DNA from: an uncultured Eubacteriales bacterium
GTDB taxonomy: Bacteria; Bacillota; Clostridia; Oscillospirales; Oscillospiraceae
DNA length: 58,472 nucleotides
NCBI GenBank assembly: GCA_900319465.1
Contig: ONOL01000013.1
Location: forward strand, 1 to 58,472
Direction of reading: 5' to 3'
A model generated the notes under the pieces. The model did not search any database and was not told the DNA's origin. It saw nothing but the letters and a program-made list of their open reading frames with translations. The translations under genes and the position numbers were made by a program. Shown here one piece after another: positions 1 to 7,151 of the stretch; positions within the stretch are counted from its first letter, which is position 1, and each line of letters opens with the position of its first letter.

Positions 1-333
1 TTCCGTCGGTGCGGGATAGACCGTCACGCGCAGATCTTCGATCTCACTGACGACCACAACGCGGATGCGTTCATCAGTCTGCGGCTCAGCCGCGGGCTGC
101 CCGGAACCCCCGTCCGTTTCGGCGGCGGGTTCCTCGTCGGGCTCCGCTGAGACGTCCTCCGCTTCGTCCGTTTCGTCTGCGTCCGGTGCGGCGCTTGCTT
201 GGGAAGCCCCGGCCGCAGCCTCCGTCTGCGCTGCGGGCAGCTCGTCCGCATAGCCCGCCGCCGGCATCAAACCGGCAAGCAGGAGCAGCGCCAGCAGGAG
301 CGCCGTCAGCTTTTTGATCGTATTATTCTTCAT
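1..333 (-). CDS. N-terminus of a secreted surface protein (partial)
   Basis: Open frame of 111 codons running off the left edge, so only the N-terminus is present. It starts MKNNTIKKL followed by a leucine/alanine-rich core, a typical Sec signal peptide that would be cut near AGYA-DE (about residue 29). Residues 30-95 are low complexity and rich in Ala, Glu, Asp and Pro, a likely wall-spanning or spacer segment. The last visible stretch (VVVVSEIEDLRVTVY) looks like the first strands of a folded domain. No lipobox cysteine is seen. The start has a GGGAGG ribosome site 8 nt upstream and a good promoter 150 bp further up. The function cannot be told from this fragment. Confidence 0.75.
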   Translation of the reverse strand, partial: MKNNTIKKLTALLLALLLLAGLMPAAGYADELPAAQTEAAAGASQASAAPDADETDEAEDVSAEPDEEPAAETDGGSGQPAAEPQTDERIRVVVVSEIEDLRVTVYPAPTE

Positions 334-340
334 TCCGTTT

Positions 341-482
341 CCTCCCGTTCCGATCGTTCAAAGAGAGCGCGGATCCGCTTCGGGAATCCCCGGATCGCTC
401 ACAGCTCTCTCCCGTCGCCCGCCGCAGGGCCGCCAGGCTCATTATCCCTATCATTTTGATAGGGGCAACCATAATAATATAC
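341..482 (-). promoter_or_regulatory. Long 5' leader with a perfect hairpin
   Basis: The promoter at 489-516 predicts a transcript start near 482, leaving a leader of about 150 nt before the secreted-protein gene. It holds a perfect 8-bp hairpin (CCCTATCA, 3-nt loop, TGATAGGG; 446-464) and then a GC-rich stretch with repeated GCC/GGC blocks able to form further stems. I compared it mentally with c-di-GMP, c-di-AMP and cobalamin riboswitch cores and could not match any. It is a candidate structured leader with no assigned ligand. Confidence 0.4.
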
Positions 483-488
483 CCTTTT

Positions 489-516
489 ATTATAGCATTA
501 AAATTCTGGGAATCAA
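489..516 (-). promoter_or_regulatory. Sigma-A promoter of the secreted-protein gene
   Basis: On the minus strand, TTGATT (511-516) and TATAAT (489-494) are separated by 16 bp, in an AT-rich stretch that contrasts with the GC-rich surroundings. Confidence 0.7.
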
Positions 517-773
517 CGAAATTATATCAACAAATTGGTTACAAATTGCAAATATTGCGAAGTTTACGAACAATTTTGAGCGTCATTAGCGTGATTAATT
601 TCTTTTTTTCATTTTATATTATTTGTTAATATATAATTTGTGTGTTACGCTTCTGTCTCGCTTTCTCCCGCCGTTTCGTCATACTCGGTCTTTGCCGCCG
701 CTCAGCCGGAGCCGGCGGCGGGAAGGACAGGCTGCCGGCCCGGCCGCGGATAGAGAAAGCGCAGGGGACAAAA
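517..773. other. AT-rich then GC-rich intergenic stretch without a gene
   Basis: Positions 517-650 are strongly AT-rich, upstream of the minus-strand promoter. From 650 to 773 the sequence is GC-rich with short GCCGGC-type repeats. No open frame with a ribosome site or family resemblance was found on either strand. Confidence 0.5.
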
Positions 774-817
774 CGCGGAAACGGCCCCGGGAATCGCTTC
801 CCTGGGCCGTTTCCGCT
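774..817 (-). terminator. Terminator after the spore-coat gene pair
   Basis: Arms GCGGAAACGGCCC (from 775) and GGGCCGTTTCCGC (804-816) enclose a GC-rich loop. On the minus strand the stem is followed by GTTTTG. It lies about 30 bp beyond the stop of the downstream coat gene. Confidence 0.6.
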
Positions 818-847
818 CTGCTTCTGTATCCTGTCTTTTCCCGCCGC

Positions 848-1096
848 TCAGCCGACGGCGGCGTATTTCTGCTTGACCTGCTGGATGCTCTGCTGCTGTG
901 CCTGCTGCGCGGGATACCACCCGTGTTCGGACATCTTCTGATAAATGCCGCTCTGCATGCACAGGGCGCTGTCGAGCGCGGAATGGAAGGCCTGGTGCAC
1001 AGCGGGGGTCGCCGACTCGATCGAGCCGTGCAGATACAGATCGCATACGCCCTTGGTGGTCAAGAGCAGATTTTCCATGATCTCCTTGTCGTTCAT
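848..1096 (-). CDS. Spore coat protein, CotF-like
   Basis: 82 residues, about the length of the short CotF-like coat proteins of Clostridia. It begins MNDKEIMENLLLTTK and ends QQVKQKYAAVG, and is mostly helical with a Gln-rich C-terminal helix. This pattern (DKxIMxNLLLTTKGVCDLYxHG) is recalled for Coat F domain proteins, which are packed in the coat layer of endospores. The gene follows the 57-residue coat gene by 12 bp and ends before a terminator, so the two form a bicistronic unit. The finding implies a sporulating host. No sigma-E or sigma-K promoter could be recognised with confidence. Confidence 0.8.
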   Translation of the reverse strand: MNDKEIMENLLLTTKGVCDLYLHGSIESATPAVHQAFHSALDSALCMQSGIYQKMSEHGWYPAQQAQQQSIQQVKQKYAAVG

Positions 1097-1108
1097 CGTC
1101 TTTCCTCC

Positions 1109-1282
1109 TTACACCAGCTTGTAGAACGCGTCGAACAGCTTCCGGTTGTCGTCGAGCAGCTGCTGCGCCTGCTGCTGCAGCGCGGGATCGCTCAGCTGAG
1201 AGGCGGCCGTGCGGCACTGGACCATCAGAAACTGGGTGTGCCCCAGCGCGTCCTCGATATAGAGCAGTTCTTTGGGACTCAT
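1109..1282 (-). CDS. Short spore coat protein (CotF-family partner)
   Basis: 57 residues starting MSPKELLYIEDALGH, a pattern recalled for small coat proteins paired with CotF-like genes. The start was chosen at 1282 because GAGGTG lies 6 nt upstream; an upstream in-frame start at 1318 has no such site. The protein is one or two amphipathic helices with a Gln-rich middle (QQQAQQLL) and an aromatic C-terminus. It is first in the two-gene unit with the 82-residue coat protein, so both should be made in the mother cell during sporulation (inferred from family). Confidence 0.75.
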   Translation of the reverse strand: MSPKELLYIEDALGHTQFLMVQCRTAASQLSDPALQQQAQQLLDDNRKLFDAFYKLV

Positions 1283-1449
1283 ATGCTTCACCTCATATCC
1301 GTGATACACGCGGCTCAAGTCGCCTTGTGTTCACGCTTAGTTTGCGCGGCGGGCGCGAAAAAAAACGGGCAAAAACTTTCCTGCCGCGGATTGGCAAAGC
1401 GGGAGAACTGTGGTAAAATTTCAAAAAAACAAGAGAACGGGTGATATTC

Positions 1450-1749
1450 ATGGGTATTGTGATCGCTGTGCTGGCCGGGCTCGCCTGGGGTGCGCTCGCG
1501 GCCGTACTGAACCGGCTGATCAACAAAAAAGCGTTGGAAAAGAGCAGCACCAACGCGCTGATGGCGGCCAATATCGGCCGGACGGCCGTGGATCTGGCGG
1601 CGCTCGGCGCGGTGTTCCTCGCGCGGGGGCTGCTGCCCTTCCCCTATGAGCCGATGCTCATCGCCGCGGCGATCTCCCTGTCGCTTCTGACGGTGGTTTT
1701 TGCCTACCGTCTCGCGGGAAGTGAAAAAAGCGCAAAAAAAGAGGAGTGA
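1450..1749 (+). CDS. Small three-helix membrane protein, unknown function
   Basis: 99 residues with hydrophobic segments near residues 2-20, 42-60 and 67-87 and a charged Lys/Glu tail (GSEKSAKKEE). The ATG at 1450 is preferred over the GTG at 1441 because GGGTGAT sits about 7 nt before it. Size and layout recall small AtpI-like proteins, but no ATP synthase genes are nearby and I do not assign it. The gene stands alone, read towards a shared terminator with the convergent DUF4342 gene. Confidence 0.6.
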   Translation: MGIVIAVLAGLAWGALAAVLNRLINKKALEKSSTNALMAANIGRTAVDLAALGAVFLARGLLPFPYEPMLIAAAISLSLLTVVFAYRLAGSEKSAKKEE

Positions 1750-1769
1750 ACGCCGGTTCACTCCTCTTT
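1738..1769. terminator. Bidirectional terminator between convergent genes
   Basis: Stem GAGGAGTGAAC / GTTCACTCCTC with a 4-nt loop, extended by AAA/TTT pairs. It overlaps the last codons of the plus-strand membrane protein. On the minus strand it is followed by a run of seven T, a strong terminator for the DUF4342 gene. Confidence 0.8.
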
Positions 1770-1779
1770 CGGTCCGGAC

Positions 1780-2124
1780 TTACTCGTCCTTCTTGAAGGT
1801 GTCGTTCAGGGCTTCCTTGACGTCGCCTACGATGTCGGAGGCCTTGTCATGGATCTTCTGGTTGTCTTCCTCGCTGAGGACGTTGACGATCTCGCCGCTG
1901 TCCTTGATGATCTCGACGGTGCAGCCGAAGCCGACCGTAGCCAGGGCGGCGCCCAGCATCGCCCACTTGGCGGCGGTGATACCCACCACGGCGCCGACGA
2001 CGCCGACGGTCACGGGGATATCGAGAATGACCTTCTCCTCCTTGCGGACGAGAACACGGGAGACGTTGCCCTTGGCGACGAGCTCCTTGATCTTTTCGAC
2101 CACATTGGAAACGCTGTTGCTCAT
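1780..2124 (-). CDS. DUF4342 domain protein
   Basis: 114 residues. The N-terminal half (VEKIKELVAKGNVSRV, then DIPVTVGVVGAVVG) matches the DUF4342 pattern: a short helix, a two-strand unit and a hydrophobic segment around residues 38-70. The C-terminal 40 residues are acidic and helical (EEDNQKIHDKASDIVGDVKEAL). The family is widespread in Clostridia and of unknown role; the hydrophobic segment suggests membrane association. AAGGAG lies upstream of the start, a sigma-A promoter is at 2159-2186, and the gene ends at a strong terminator, so it is monocistronic. Confidence 0.75.
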   Translation of the reverse strand: MSNSVSNVVEKIKELVAKGNVSRVLVRKEEKVILDIPVTVGVVGAVVGITAAKWAMLGAALATVGFGCTVEIIKDSGEIVNVLSEEDNQKIHDKASDIVGDVKEALNDTFKKDE

Positions 2125-2158
2125 ACTGTAAATCTCCTTTCCTGATTTGCTTATGCCT

Positions 2159-2186
2159 ATTATATTCCCTGTTGTTCACAAATCAA
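2159..2186 (-). promoter_or_regulatory. Promoter of the DUF4342 gene with inverted-repeat boxes
   Basis: TTGATT (2181-2186), 16-bp spacer, TATAAT (2159-2164). A TTGTTCACAA box (2172-2181) lies in the spacer and ATTGTAAACAAT (2193-2204) just upstream, two inverted repeats of the form TTGTNNACAA that could bind a dimeric regulator. Confidence 0.65.
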
Positions 2187-2217
2187 GTACGAATTGTAAA
2201 CAATGCGGCGTCCCCGG

Positions 2218-2246
2218 TTGAAAAAAAGGCTTCCATCCTGTAAAAT
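2218..2246 (+). promoter_or_regulatory. Promoter of endonuclease III
   Basis: TTGAAA (2218-2223), 17-bp spacer, TAAAAT (2241-2246), 35 bp before the nth start codon. Confidence 0.6.
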
Positions 2247-2280
2247 AAAAAAGAAAGAATGAGGAAGGAGATCATCCGAT

Positions 2281-2916
2281 ATGAGAACGCAGGAACAGGT
2301 CGGCGAGATCGTCCGCCTGCTGCTGGCGGAGTACCCGGAGGCAGGCTGCACGCTGGATTACGACAAGGCGTACGAGCTGCTGTTCTCCGTCCGGCTCGCC
2401 GCCCAGTGCACCGACGAGCGTGTAAACCTCATCACGCCCGCCCTTTTCGCGCGCTTCCCCACGCTGGAGGCCTTCGCGGAGGCGGACGTGGAGGAGGTCG
2501 AGCGCTATGTTCACGCCTGCGGCTTTTTCCGCGCCAAGGCGCGGGACATCGTGGCCTGCGCGCAGATGCTGCTGGAGAAGCACGGCGGCAGGGTGCCGGA
2601 CACGATGGAGGAGCTGACGGCGCTGCCCGGCGTCGGGCGCAAAACCGCAAACCTGATCCTCGGCGACGTGTACCGCGTGCCCGGCTCCACGGTGGTGGAC
2701 ACCCACTGCATCCGGCTCTCGAACCGGATGGGGCTGGTGGACGACGTAAAGGATCCGGTGAAGATCGAGATGGCGCTGCGCAGGCTTCTGCCGCCGGAGA
2801 AATCCTCCGACTTCTGCCACTGTCTCGTGCTGCACGGCCGCGCCGTGTGCGACGCGCGCAAGCCCGCCTGCGAGCGCTGCTGCGTGCGGCATCTGTGCCG
2901 GCATTTTTCAGGGTGA
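2281..2916 (+). CDS. nth: Endonuclease III (DNA glycosylase/AP lyase)
   Basis: 211 residues, the normal length. It removes oxidised pyrimidines from DNA and nicks the abasic site in base-excision repair. The helix-hairpin-helix is LPGVGRKTANLIL with catalytic Lys121; the catalytic Asp is Asp140 in VVDTH. The C-terminal 4Fe-4S loop is complete: Cys190, 197, 200 and 206 (C-x6-C-x2-C-x5-C). AAGGAG lies about 10 nt before the ATG and the gene has its own promoter. The M32 carboxypeptidase follows after a 100-bp gap and may be read through. Confidence 0.95.
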   Translation: MRTQEQVGEIVRLLLAEYPEAGCTLDYDKAYELLFSVRLAAQCTDERVNLITPALFARFPTLEAFAEADVEEVERYVHACGFFRAKARDIVACAQMLLEKHGGRVPDTMEELTALPGVGRKTANLILGDVYRVPGSTVVDTHCIRLSNRMGLVDDVKDPVKIEMALRRLLPPEKSSDFCHCLVLHGRAVCDARKPACERCCVRHLCRHFSG

Positions 2917-3017
2917 TTCCGCCCGGAGGGCCGCAGGCCCCTCCGTCACGGCGAGCGCGGAAGCGGCGCCGAACCGGCTCCCCCGGCAGGGGAGCCCATT
3001 CAGGAAGGAGATTGGAA

Positions 3018-4523
3018 ATGACCAACCAGCAGAAATGGAAAAAGCTCGCCGGGCTTCTGGAGGAGATCGAGGTCTACCACCGCTGTCTCGGCAAAATGCA
3101 GTTCGATATGGAGTGCTGCGCGCCCGAAGAGGGCATCGCCCCCGCCGGGGAGGACATCGCGATCCTCGGCAAGCAAGTGCACAGGCTGACCCACGCGAAA
3201 CCCTACGAGAAGCTGATCGTCGAGCTGCACGCGGACGCCGAGGGTCTGACGCCGGTACAGAAGAAGGCCGTCGAGCACCTCTACGACAGCTACGCGCGCA
3301 CGAAGAACATCTCCGCCGCGCTCTCCTTCGAGATCGATCTGGCCGCGAGCCGCGCCTACGGCGACTGGCTGAGTGCCAAGAAGGCGGACGACTTCTCCCT
3401 GTTCCGGGACTCCTTTGCCACGCTCATCGGCTATACCCGCAAGGAGATCGACCTGCGCGACGAGAAGAAGGCCACGTATTACGACACCTGTCTCGACGAC
3501 TATGAGAAGGGCGGCGGCATCGCGCAGCTCGACGCCTTCTTCGACGCGCTGAAGGCGCGCATCATCCCGCTCCTGCGGCGCATCGCGCAGGAGGGCAAGC
3601 CCATCCGGGAGGATTTCCTGAACCGCCCGGTGCCCGTCGCGCAGCAGGAGGCCATGTCCCGCTACCTGCTGGAGCTGGAGGGTCTGCGGAAGAGCGCGCT
3701 CGTGCTCATGACCACCGAGCACCCCTTCACCGACCACTACGGGCCGCACGACGTGCGCGTCACCACCCACTACTACGAGGAGAACTTCATCTCCAACATC
3801 TTCTCCACGCTCCACGAGGGCGGCCACGCGCTGTTCATGCAGAACGAGCCGAAGGAGCTTTACGACGAGCACTGCGCGGACAACATGAGCTGCGCCATGC
3901 ACGAGTGCATCTCCCGCTTCTACGAGAACATCGTCGGCCGCAGCGAGGCCTTCATCCACTTCGTCGCGCCGAAGCTCCGCGAGCTCTCCGGCGGCGTTTT
4001 TGACGACGTGAGCGAGCGGGAGCTGTACGAGGCGGTGAACCTCGCCCGCCCCGGCCTCATCCGCATGGAGGCCGACGAGCTGAGCTACTGCCTGCACATC
4101 CTCGTGCGCTACGAGCTGGAGAAGGCCTTCATCAACGGCGAGATCACCGTGGACGAGATTCCTGCGCTGTGGAAGGCCAAGTACGGCGAGTATCTGGGCG
4201 TGGAGGTGCCCGACGACGCGCGCGGCTGCCTGCAGGACGTGCACTGGACGATGAGCTACGGCTACTTCCCCTCCTACGCCCTCGGCAACGCCTACGGCGC
4301 GCAGATCCTGCGCACGATGGAGAAGGACTTCGACGTATACGCCGCGATCGCCGCGGGCGAGCTGACGAAGCTCCGCGACTGGCTCACCGAACACGTGTTC
4401 GCCATCGCCTCGCTGAAAACGCCGGACGAATGGATCCGCGCGATCACCGGCGAGGGCCTGAACGTAAACTACTATCTGGATTATCTGGAGGAGAAGTTCA
4501 CAAAGCTGTATGGGCTGCAATAA
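3018..4523 (+). CDS. Metallocarboxypeptidase, M32 family (Taq carboxypeptidase type)
   Basis: 501 residues, the usual length for M32 zinc carboxypeptidases, which remove C-terminal residues with broad specificity in the cytoplasm. The zinc site HEGGH is at residues 266-270, and the mostly helical fold is recognisable (FISNIFSTLHEGGHALF, then CAMHECISRFYEN). The start at 3018 is supported by AGGAAGGAG; longer in-frame extensions reach into nth and are rejected. A likely role is peptide turnover in an amino-acid-using anaerobe (inference). The gene ends before a long inverted repeat shared with the convergent thioesterase gene. Confidence 0.92.
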   Translation: MTNQQKWKKLAGLLEEIEVYHRCLGKMQFDMECCAPEEGIAPAGEDIAILGKQVHRLTHAKPYEKLIVELHADAEGLTPVQKKAVEHLYDSYARTKNISAALSFEIDLAASRAYGDWLSAKKADDFSLFRDSFATLIGYTRKEIDLRDEKKATYYDTCLDDYEKGGGIAQLDAFFDALKARIIPLLRRIAQEGKPIREDFLNRPVPVAQQEAMSRYLLELEGLRKSALVLMTTEHPFTDHYGPHDVRVTTHYYEENFISNIFSTLHEGGHALFMQNEPKELYDEHCADNMSCAMHECISRFYENIVGRSEAFIHFVAPKLRELSGGVFDDVSERELYEAVNLARPGLIRMEADELSYCLHILVRYELEKAFINGEITVDEIPALWKAKYGEYLGVEVPDDARGCLQDVHWTMSYGYFPSYALGNAYGAQILRTMEKDFDVYAAIAAGELTKLRDWLTEHVFAIASLKTPDEWIRAITGEGLNVNYYLDYLEEKFTKLYGLQ

Positions 4524-4613
4524 GGTTTTGAGGCGTGAGTTCTGCGTTTTGAGGAGACGAGAAAGCATTTTCCGCCGCATCTCCTCATAACGCAACGCGC
4601 AAAACGCAAAACC

Positions 4614-4661
4614 AAGAACTCCCCGGACGGAGAAGCTCGCTTCTCCGTCCGGGGAGTTCTT
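4614..4661. terminator. 22-bp perfect stem between convergent genes
   Basis: Perfect inverted repeat (AAGAACTCCCCGG...CCGGGGAGTTCTT) with a 4-nt CTCG loop. It ends inside the stop region of the thioesterase gene. On the minus strand it is followed by GGTTTTGCGTTTTG, so it probably terminates the ligase-ACP-thioesterase operon and may also serve the M32 gene. Confidence 0.65.
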
Positions 4662-5370
4662 AGGCATATTCCATCCGCATCCGAAACACCGGCTTTTCCC
4701 CCTCGCCCTGGAGGAAGAATACGCCGTCCTCCCCGGCCCAGGAGACCGTAAAGGTCTCGCCGAAGCGGGCCTCGCTCACGTATTCGGTCTGGATCTTCTT
4801 CAGCGCCCGTCCCGCCGCCGCGGCGGGGATGCAGTCCTCCGCAAGGTCAAAGTAGCGGGTGTTGTTCATGTGGCCGTTGATGTCCACATAGCTGTAAGGC
4901 ACCGTGAAGGGCCGGCTTTCCGTGCAGTCCATACGCTTCGGGGCGGAGGGCAGGGCGATCTCCTCGCCGGTGACGGTGCCCCCGATCTCCACGCCGAAGC
5001 GCTCGGGAAAGACCATCTTGCGCGTCTGCTGGTCCACGAGGCCCCAGAGGGCGCTGGCCGAGAGCAGGTGCTCCCCCGCCGCGGTCTCCAGCCGGTAAAA
5101 GCGGGGAAAGAGCAGGTGCATCGTGTGCCCGGGCCAGCTCTTGAGCACGATCTGTTCGTCATAGACCGGCATGCGCGCGATCTCGGCCGTCTGCAGCAGG
5201 AGCACCCAGAGTACGCCCTTGTCGAGCGTCTTGTCCCGCCCCATGCCGAGCTCCTCGGTGTGGCGGATGGAGGCCTCCTGCAGCAGCTTAAAGAGCTCCG
5301 AGGTGCGCAGGCGGCGGAACATATCCACGTCCTTGCTGCGCAGCAGCAGCTCCTCGCGGTAGACGCTCAT
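4660..5370 (-). CDS. Acyl-ACP thioesterase family protein
   Basis: 236 residues with the double hot-dog plan of acyl-ACP thioesterases (FatA/FatB-like, Pfam acyl-ACP TE), which free fatty acids from ACP. The N-terminal hot-dog contains ELFKLLQEASIRH; the second starts at PYSYVDINGHMNNTRY, matching the Asp-x-Asn-x-His-x-Asn motif of the plant enzymes. The ATG overlaps the stop of the ACP gene (ATGA), so translation is coupled. As last gene of a ligase-ACP-thioesterase operon it would release the product from the dedicated ACP. Chain length cannot be read from sequence. Confidence 0.85.
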   Translation of the reverse strand: MSVYREELLLRSKDVDMFRRLRTSELFKLLQEASIRHTEELGMGRDKTLDKGVLWVLLLQTAEIARMPVYDEQIVLKSWPGHTMHLLFPRFYRLETAAGEHLLSASALWGLVDQQTRKMVFPERFGVEIGGTVTGEEIALPSAPKRMDCTESRPFTVPYSYVDINGHMNNTRYFDLAEDCIPAAAAGRALKKIQTEYVSEARFGETFTVSWAGEDGVFFLQGEGEKPVFRMRMEYA

Positions 5371-5618
5371 CGCTTCTCGACCCGCTTGTACAGGGCGTCC
5401 ACCACGTCGCCGAGCGTCGAGAGCTTGCTCCACTGTCGTTCGGGGATGCGCACGTCGAACAGAGCCTCCAGCTTGCAGATGACGAGCACGAAGCCCATGG
5501 AGTCGATGGCGGTCTCGGTATTGATGACGCTTTCCTCCCGCAGGGCCTCCACGTCCATGTCGGGGAAGCAGTCATGGATCACTTTTTTGGTTTTTTCGAG
5601 AACTTCCTGTCTGGTCAT
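5367..5618 (-). CDS. Stand-alone acyl carrier protein
   Basis: 83 residues, four-helix ACP size. The phosphopantetheine attachment site is Ser40 in AIDSMGFV, a variant of the DSL motif (Asp-Ser-Met). It differs from the housekeeping AcpP in sequence and context: it sits between an AMP-forming ligase (5 bp upstream) and a thioesterase (overlapping), with no fab genes near. This is the arrangement of a dedicated carrier on which an externally supplied acyl group is loaded. A holo-ACP synthase must act from elsewhere in the genome. Confidence 0.9.
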   Translation of the reverse strand: MTRQEVLEKTKKVIHDCFPDMDVEALREESVINTETAIDSMGFVLVICKLEALFDVRIPERQWSKLSTLGDVVDALYKRVEKR

Positions 5619-5623
5619 TTCCT

Positions 5624-6958
5624 TTATCCCACTTTCTGCTGGAGCTCCCAGCGTTTTATTTTTCCCGTCGCCGTGCGCGGCAGGGGCTCGCCGCTGATCA
5701 GGATGCCCCCGAGCTGCTGTCCTCTCGGAAGCTCGCGCATGACGTCCTTCAGCTTCTCGCGCAGCGCCGCCTCCTCCGCCTGCCCGACGAACACGAGCAG
5801 CGGCCGGTCGTTTTTCAGCGTGACCGCAAGCTCCGTATGCCCCAGCGCCGACATCAGCCGCGCCTCATACTCCGGCAGGAAGATCTTCGTCCCGTCCGGC
5901 AGCACGAGCACGTCCTTCTTGCGCCCCGTGATATGGAGCTTCCCCTCCTCATCGAAGCGCCCGAGGTCGCCGGTGCGCAGCACGCCGTCCTTCAGCACCG
6001 CCCGCGTCGCGTCCGGCAGCTTGTAGTAGCCCTGCATCATGCAGGTCGGCGCCTCAATCAGGATCTCCCCGTCCTCCGCGAGGGTGATCGTATCGTCCGG
6101 GCAGACCTCCATCGCGTAGGGGTCGCCCTCCACGCTGATGGCGACGCCGGAGCTGGTCTCGGTCAGCCCGTAGCCGAAGCTGACGCGGATGCCCCGGGCG
6201 GCGGCCGCCTGCAGCAGCCGCGGCGGGCAGTCCCCCGCGCCGACGAGGACAAGCCCCAGCTCGGGATTGACGCAGCCCTGCCTGAGCAGGAAGCCCAGCA
6301 GCATCGGCACCACGGAAACCGCCGTGGGCCGGTAGAAATCACAGTCGTCCCCGTAATGCCGCGCGCCGCGGCCGAGGGCGACGCAGGCCCCGCAGCTCAG
6401 CCCCCACAGCAGCCCGCACACAAAGCCGAACACATGGCCCAGCGGCAGCAGGCACAGCAGCGTATCCTCCGGGGCGAGGGGGAGCTTTTCCGAGCCGTTG
6501 TACGCGCTCTGGCAGAGGGAGTGATCCGTCAGCACCACGGCCTTGGCCCGCTCCGTGGTGCCGGAGGTGAAGAACAGGAGTTTCCCCGCGCCGTCCTTAA
6601 CGCCGCCCATCAGGGAGATCGACAGCTCCTCGCAGAGCTCCCCGTCCCCCCACAGGAGGTCGACGTCCGTGTAGCGGATCAGGGTCTTGAGAAGCCCCTC
6701 GGGCGCCATCGCGTCCAGCATGACGATCTGCAGTCCCGCGAGGTTTGCCGCGAAGATCTCCGTCACGCAGGCAAGGCTCCCGTCGGAGAGGATGCCGACG
6801 CAGGTCCTGCCGCTCGCCTTCAGCTCCCGCGCGCGGCGGCTGACGTCCTCCCAGAGCCCGGAGAAGCTGCGCGTCTCGCGCCCGAAGCGCAGGGCGGGCG
6901 CGTCGGGCCGCTGCCGCGCCCAGTAAGAGAGCATTTGGCGAAAAGAATCAAATCGCAT
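5624..6958 (-). CDS. AMP-forming acyl ligase (acyl-ACP/acyl-CoA synthetase family)
   Basis: 444 residues, somewhat shorter than typical 500-550-residue adenylating enzymes. It activates a carboxylate as acyl-AMP and passes it to a thiol. Core motifs are present: A3 LLFFTSGTTERAKAV, A5 FGYGLTETS, A7 LRTGDLG, A8 ITGRKKDVLV and the C-terminal lysine motif RTATGKIKR. Start taken at 6958, where GGGGG lies about 7 nt upstream. Being followed by an ACP gene after 5 bp, the likely acceptor is that ACP. The substrate may be a free fatty acid, given the fatty-acid isomerase homologue on the opposite strand (inference). Confidence 0.88.
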   Translation of the reverse strand: MRFDSFRQMLSYWARQRPDAPALRFGRETRSFSGLWEDVSRRARELKASGRTCVGILSDGSLACVTEIFAANLAGLQIVMLDAMAPEGLLKTLIRYTDVDLLWGDGELCEELSISLMGGVKDGAGKLLFFTSGTTERAKAVVLTDHSLCQSAYNGSEKLPLAPEDTLLCLLPLGHVFGFVCGLLWGLSCGACVALGRGARHYGDDCDFYRPTAVSVVPMLLGFLLRQGCVNPELGLVLVGAGDCPPRLLQAAAARGIRVSFGYGLTETSSGVAISVEGDPYAMEVCPDDTITLAEDGEILIEAPTCMMQGYYKLPDATRAVLKDGVLRTGDLGRFDEEGKLHITGRKKDVLVLPDGTKIFLPEYEARLMSALGHTELAVTLKNDRPLLVFVGQAEEAALREKLKDVMRELPRGQQLGGILISGEPLPRTATGKIKRWELQQKVG

Positions 6959-6982
6959 AAGGTACCCCCTTCCCACTTGATC

Positions 6983-7101
6983 TGTTGTAAACAATATAAC
7001 ACACACGCCCGCCATTGAAAAGGGAGAACGGACGGATTTGAAAATATTTTGACATACGGGGAAAAATATATAGTGAAAAGCGGCGAGCTTTGTTGTAAAA
7101 T
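6983..7101. promoter_or_regulatory. Divergent promoter region of the fatty-acyl module
   Basis: Minus strand: TTTTCA (7016-7021), 17-bp spacer, TATATT (6993-6998) drives the ligase operon. An inverted repeat TTGTAAACAA (6985-6994) overlaps that -10, a repressor-like position. Plus strand: TTGACA at 7049-7054 is a good -35, but the -10 (TATAGT or TAGTGA) is poorly spaced. TGTTGTAAA occurs at 6983 and again at 7091, so one regulator could see both sides. Confidence 0.5.
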
Positions 7102-7151
7102 TGATTCAGCATAACGTGCACTCGAACAATCTATTTCTTGGAGGAATCACT

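Noticed and set aside
2259-3017. N-terminal extension of the M32 carboxypeptidase across nth
   Set aside because: The extension is out of frame with nth but has shadow-type Arg/Gly composition, and AGGAAGGAG marks the start at 3018.
3000-4667. Long open frame opposite the M32 carboxypeptidase gene (555 codons)
   Set aside because: It is antisense to a clear enzyme gene, rich in Arg/Leu/Val as expected of a GC-rich shadow frame, and has no ribosome site or family motif.
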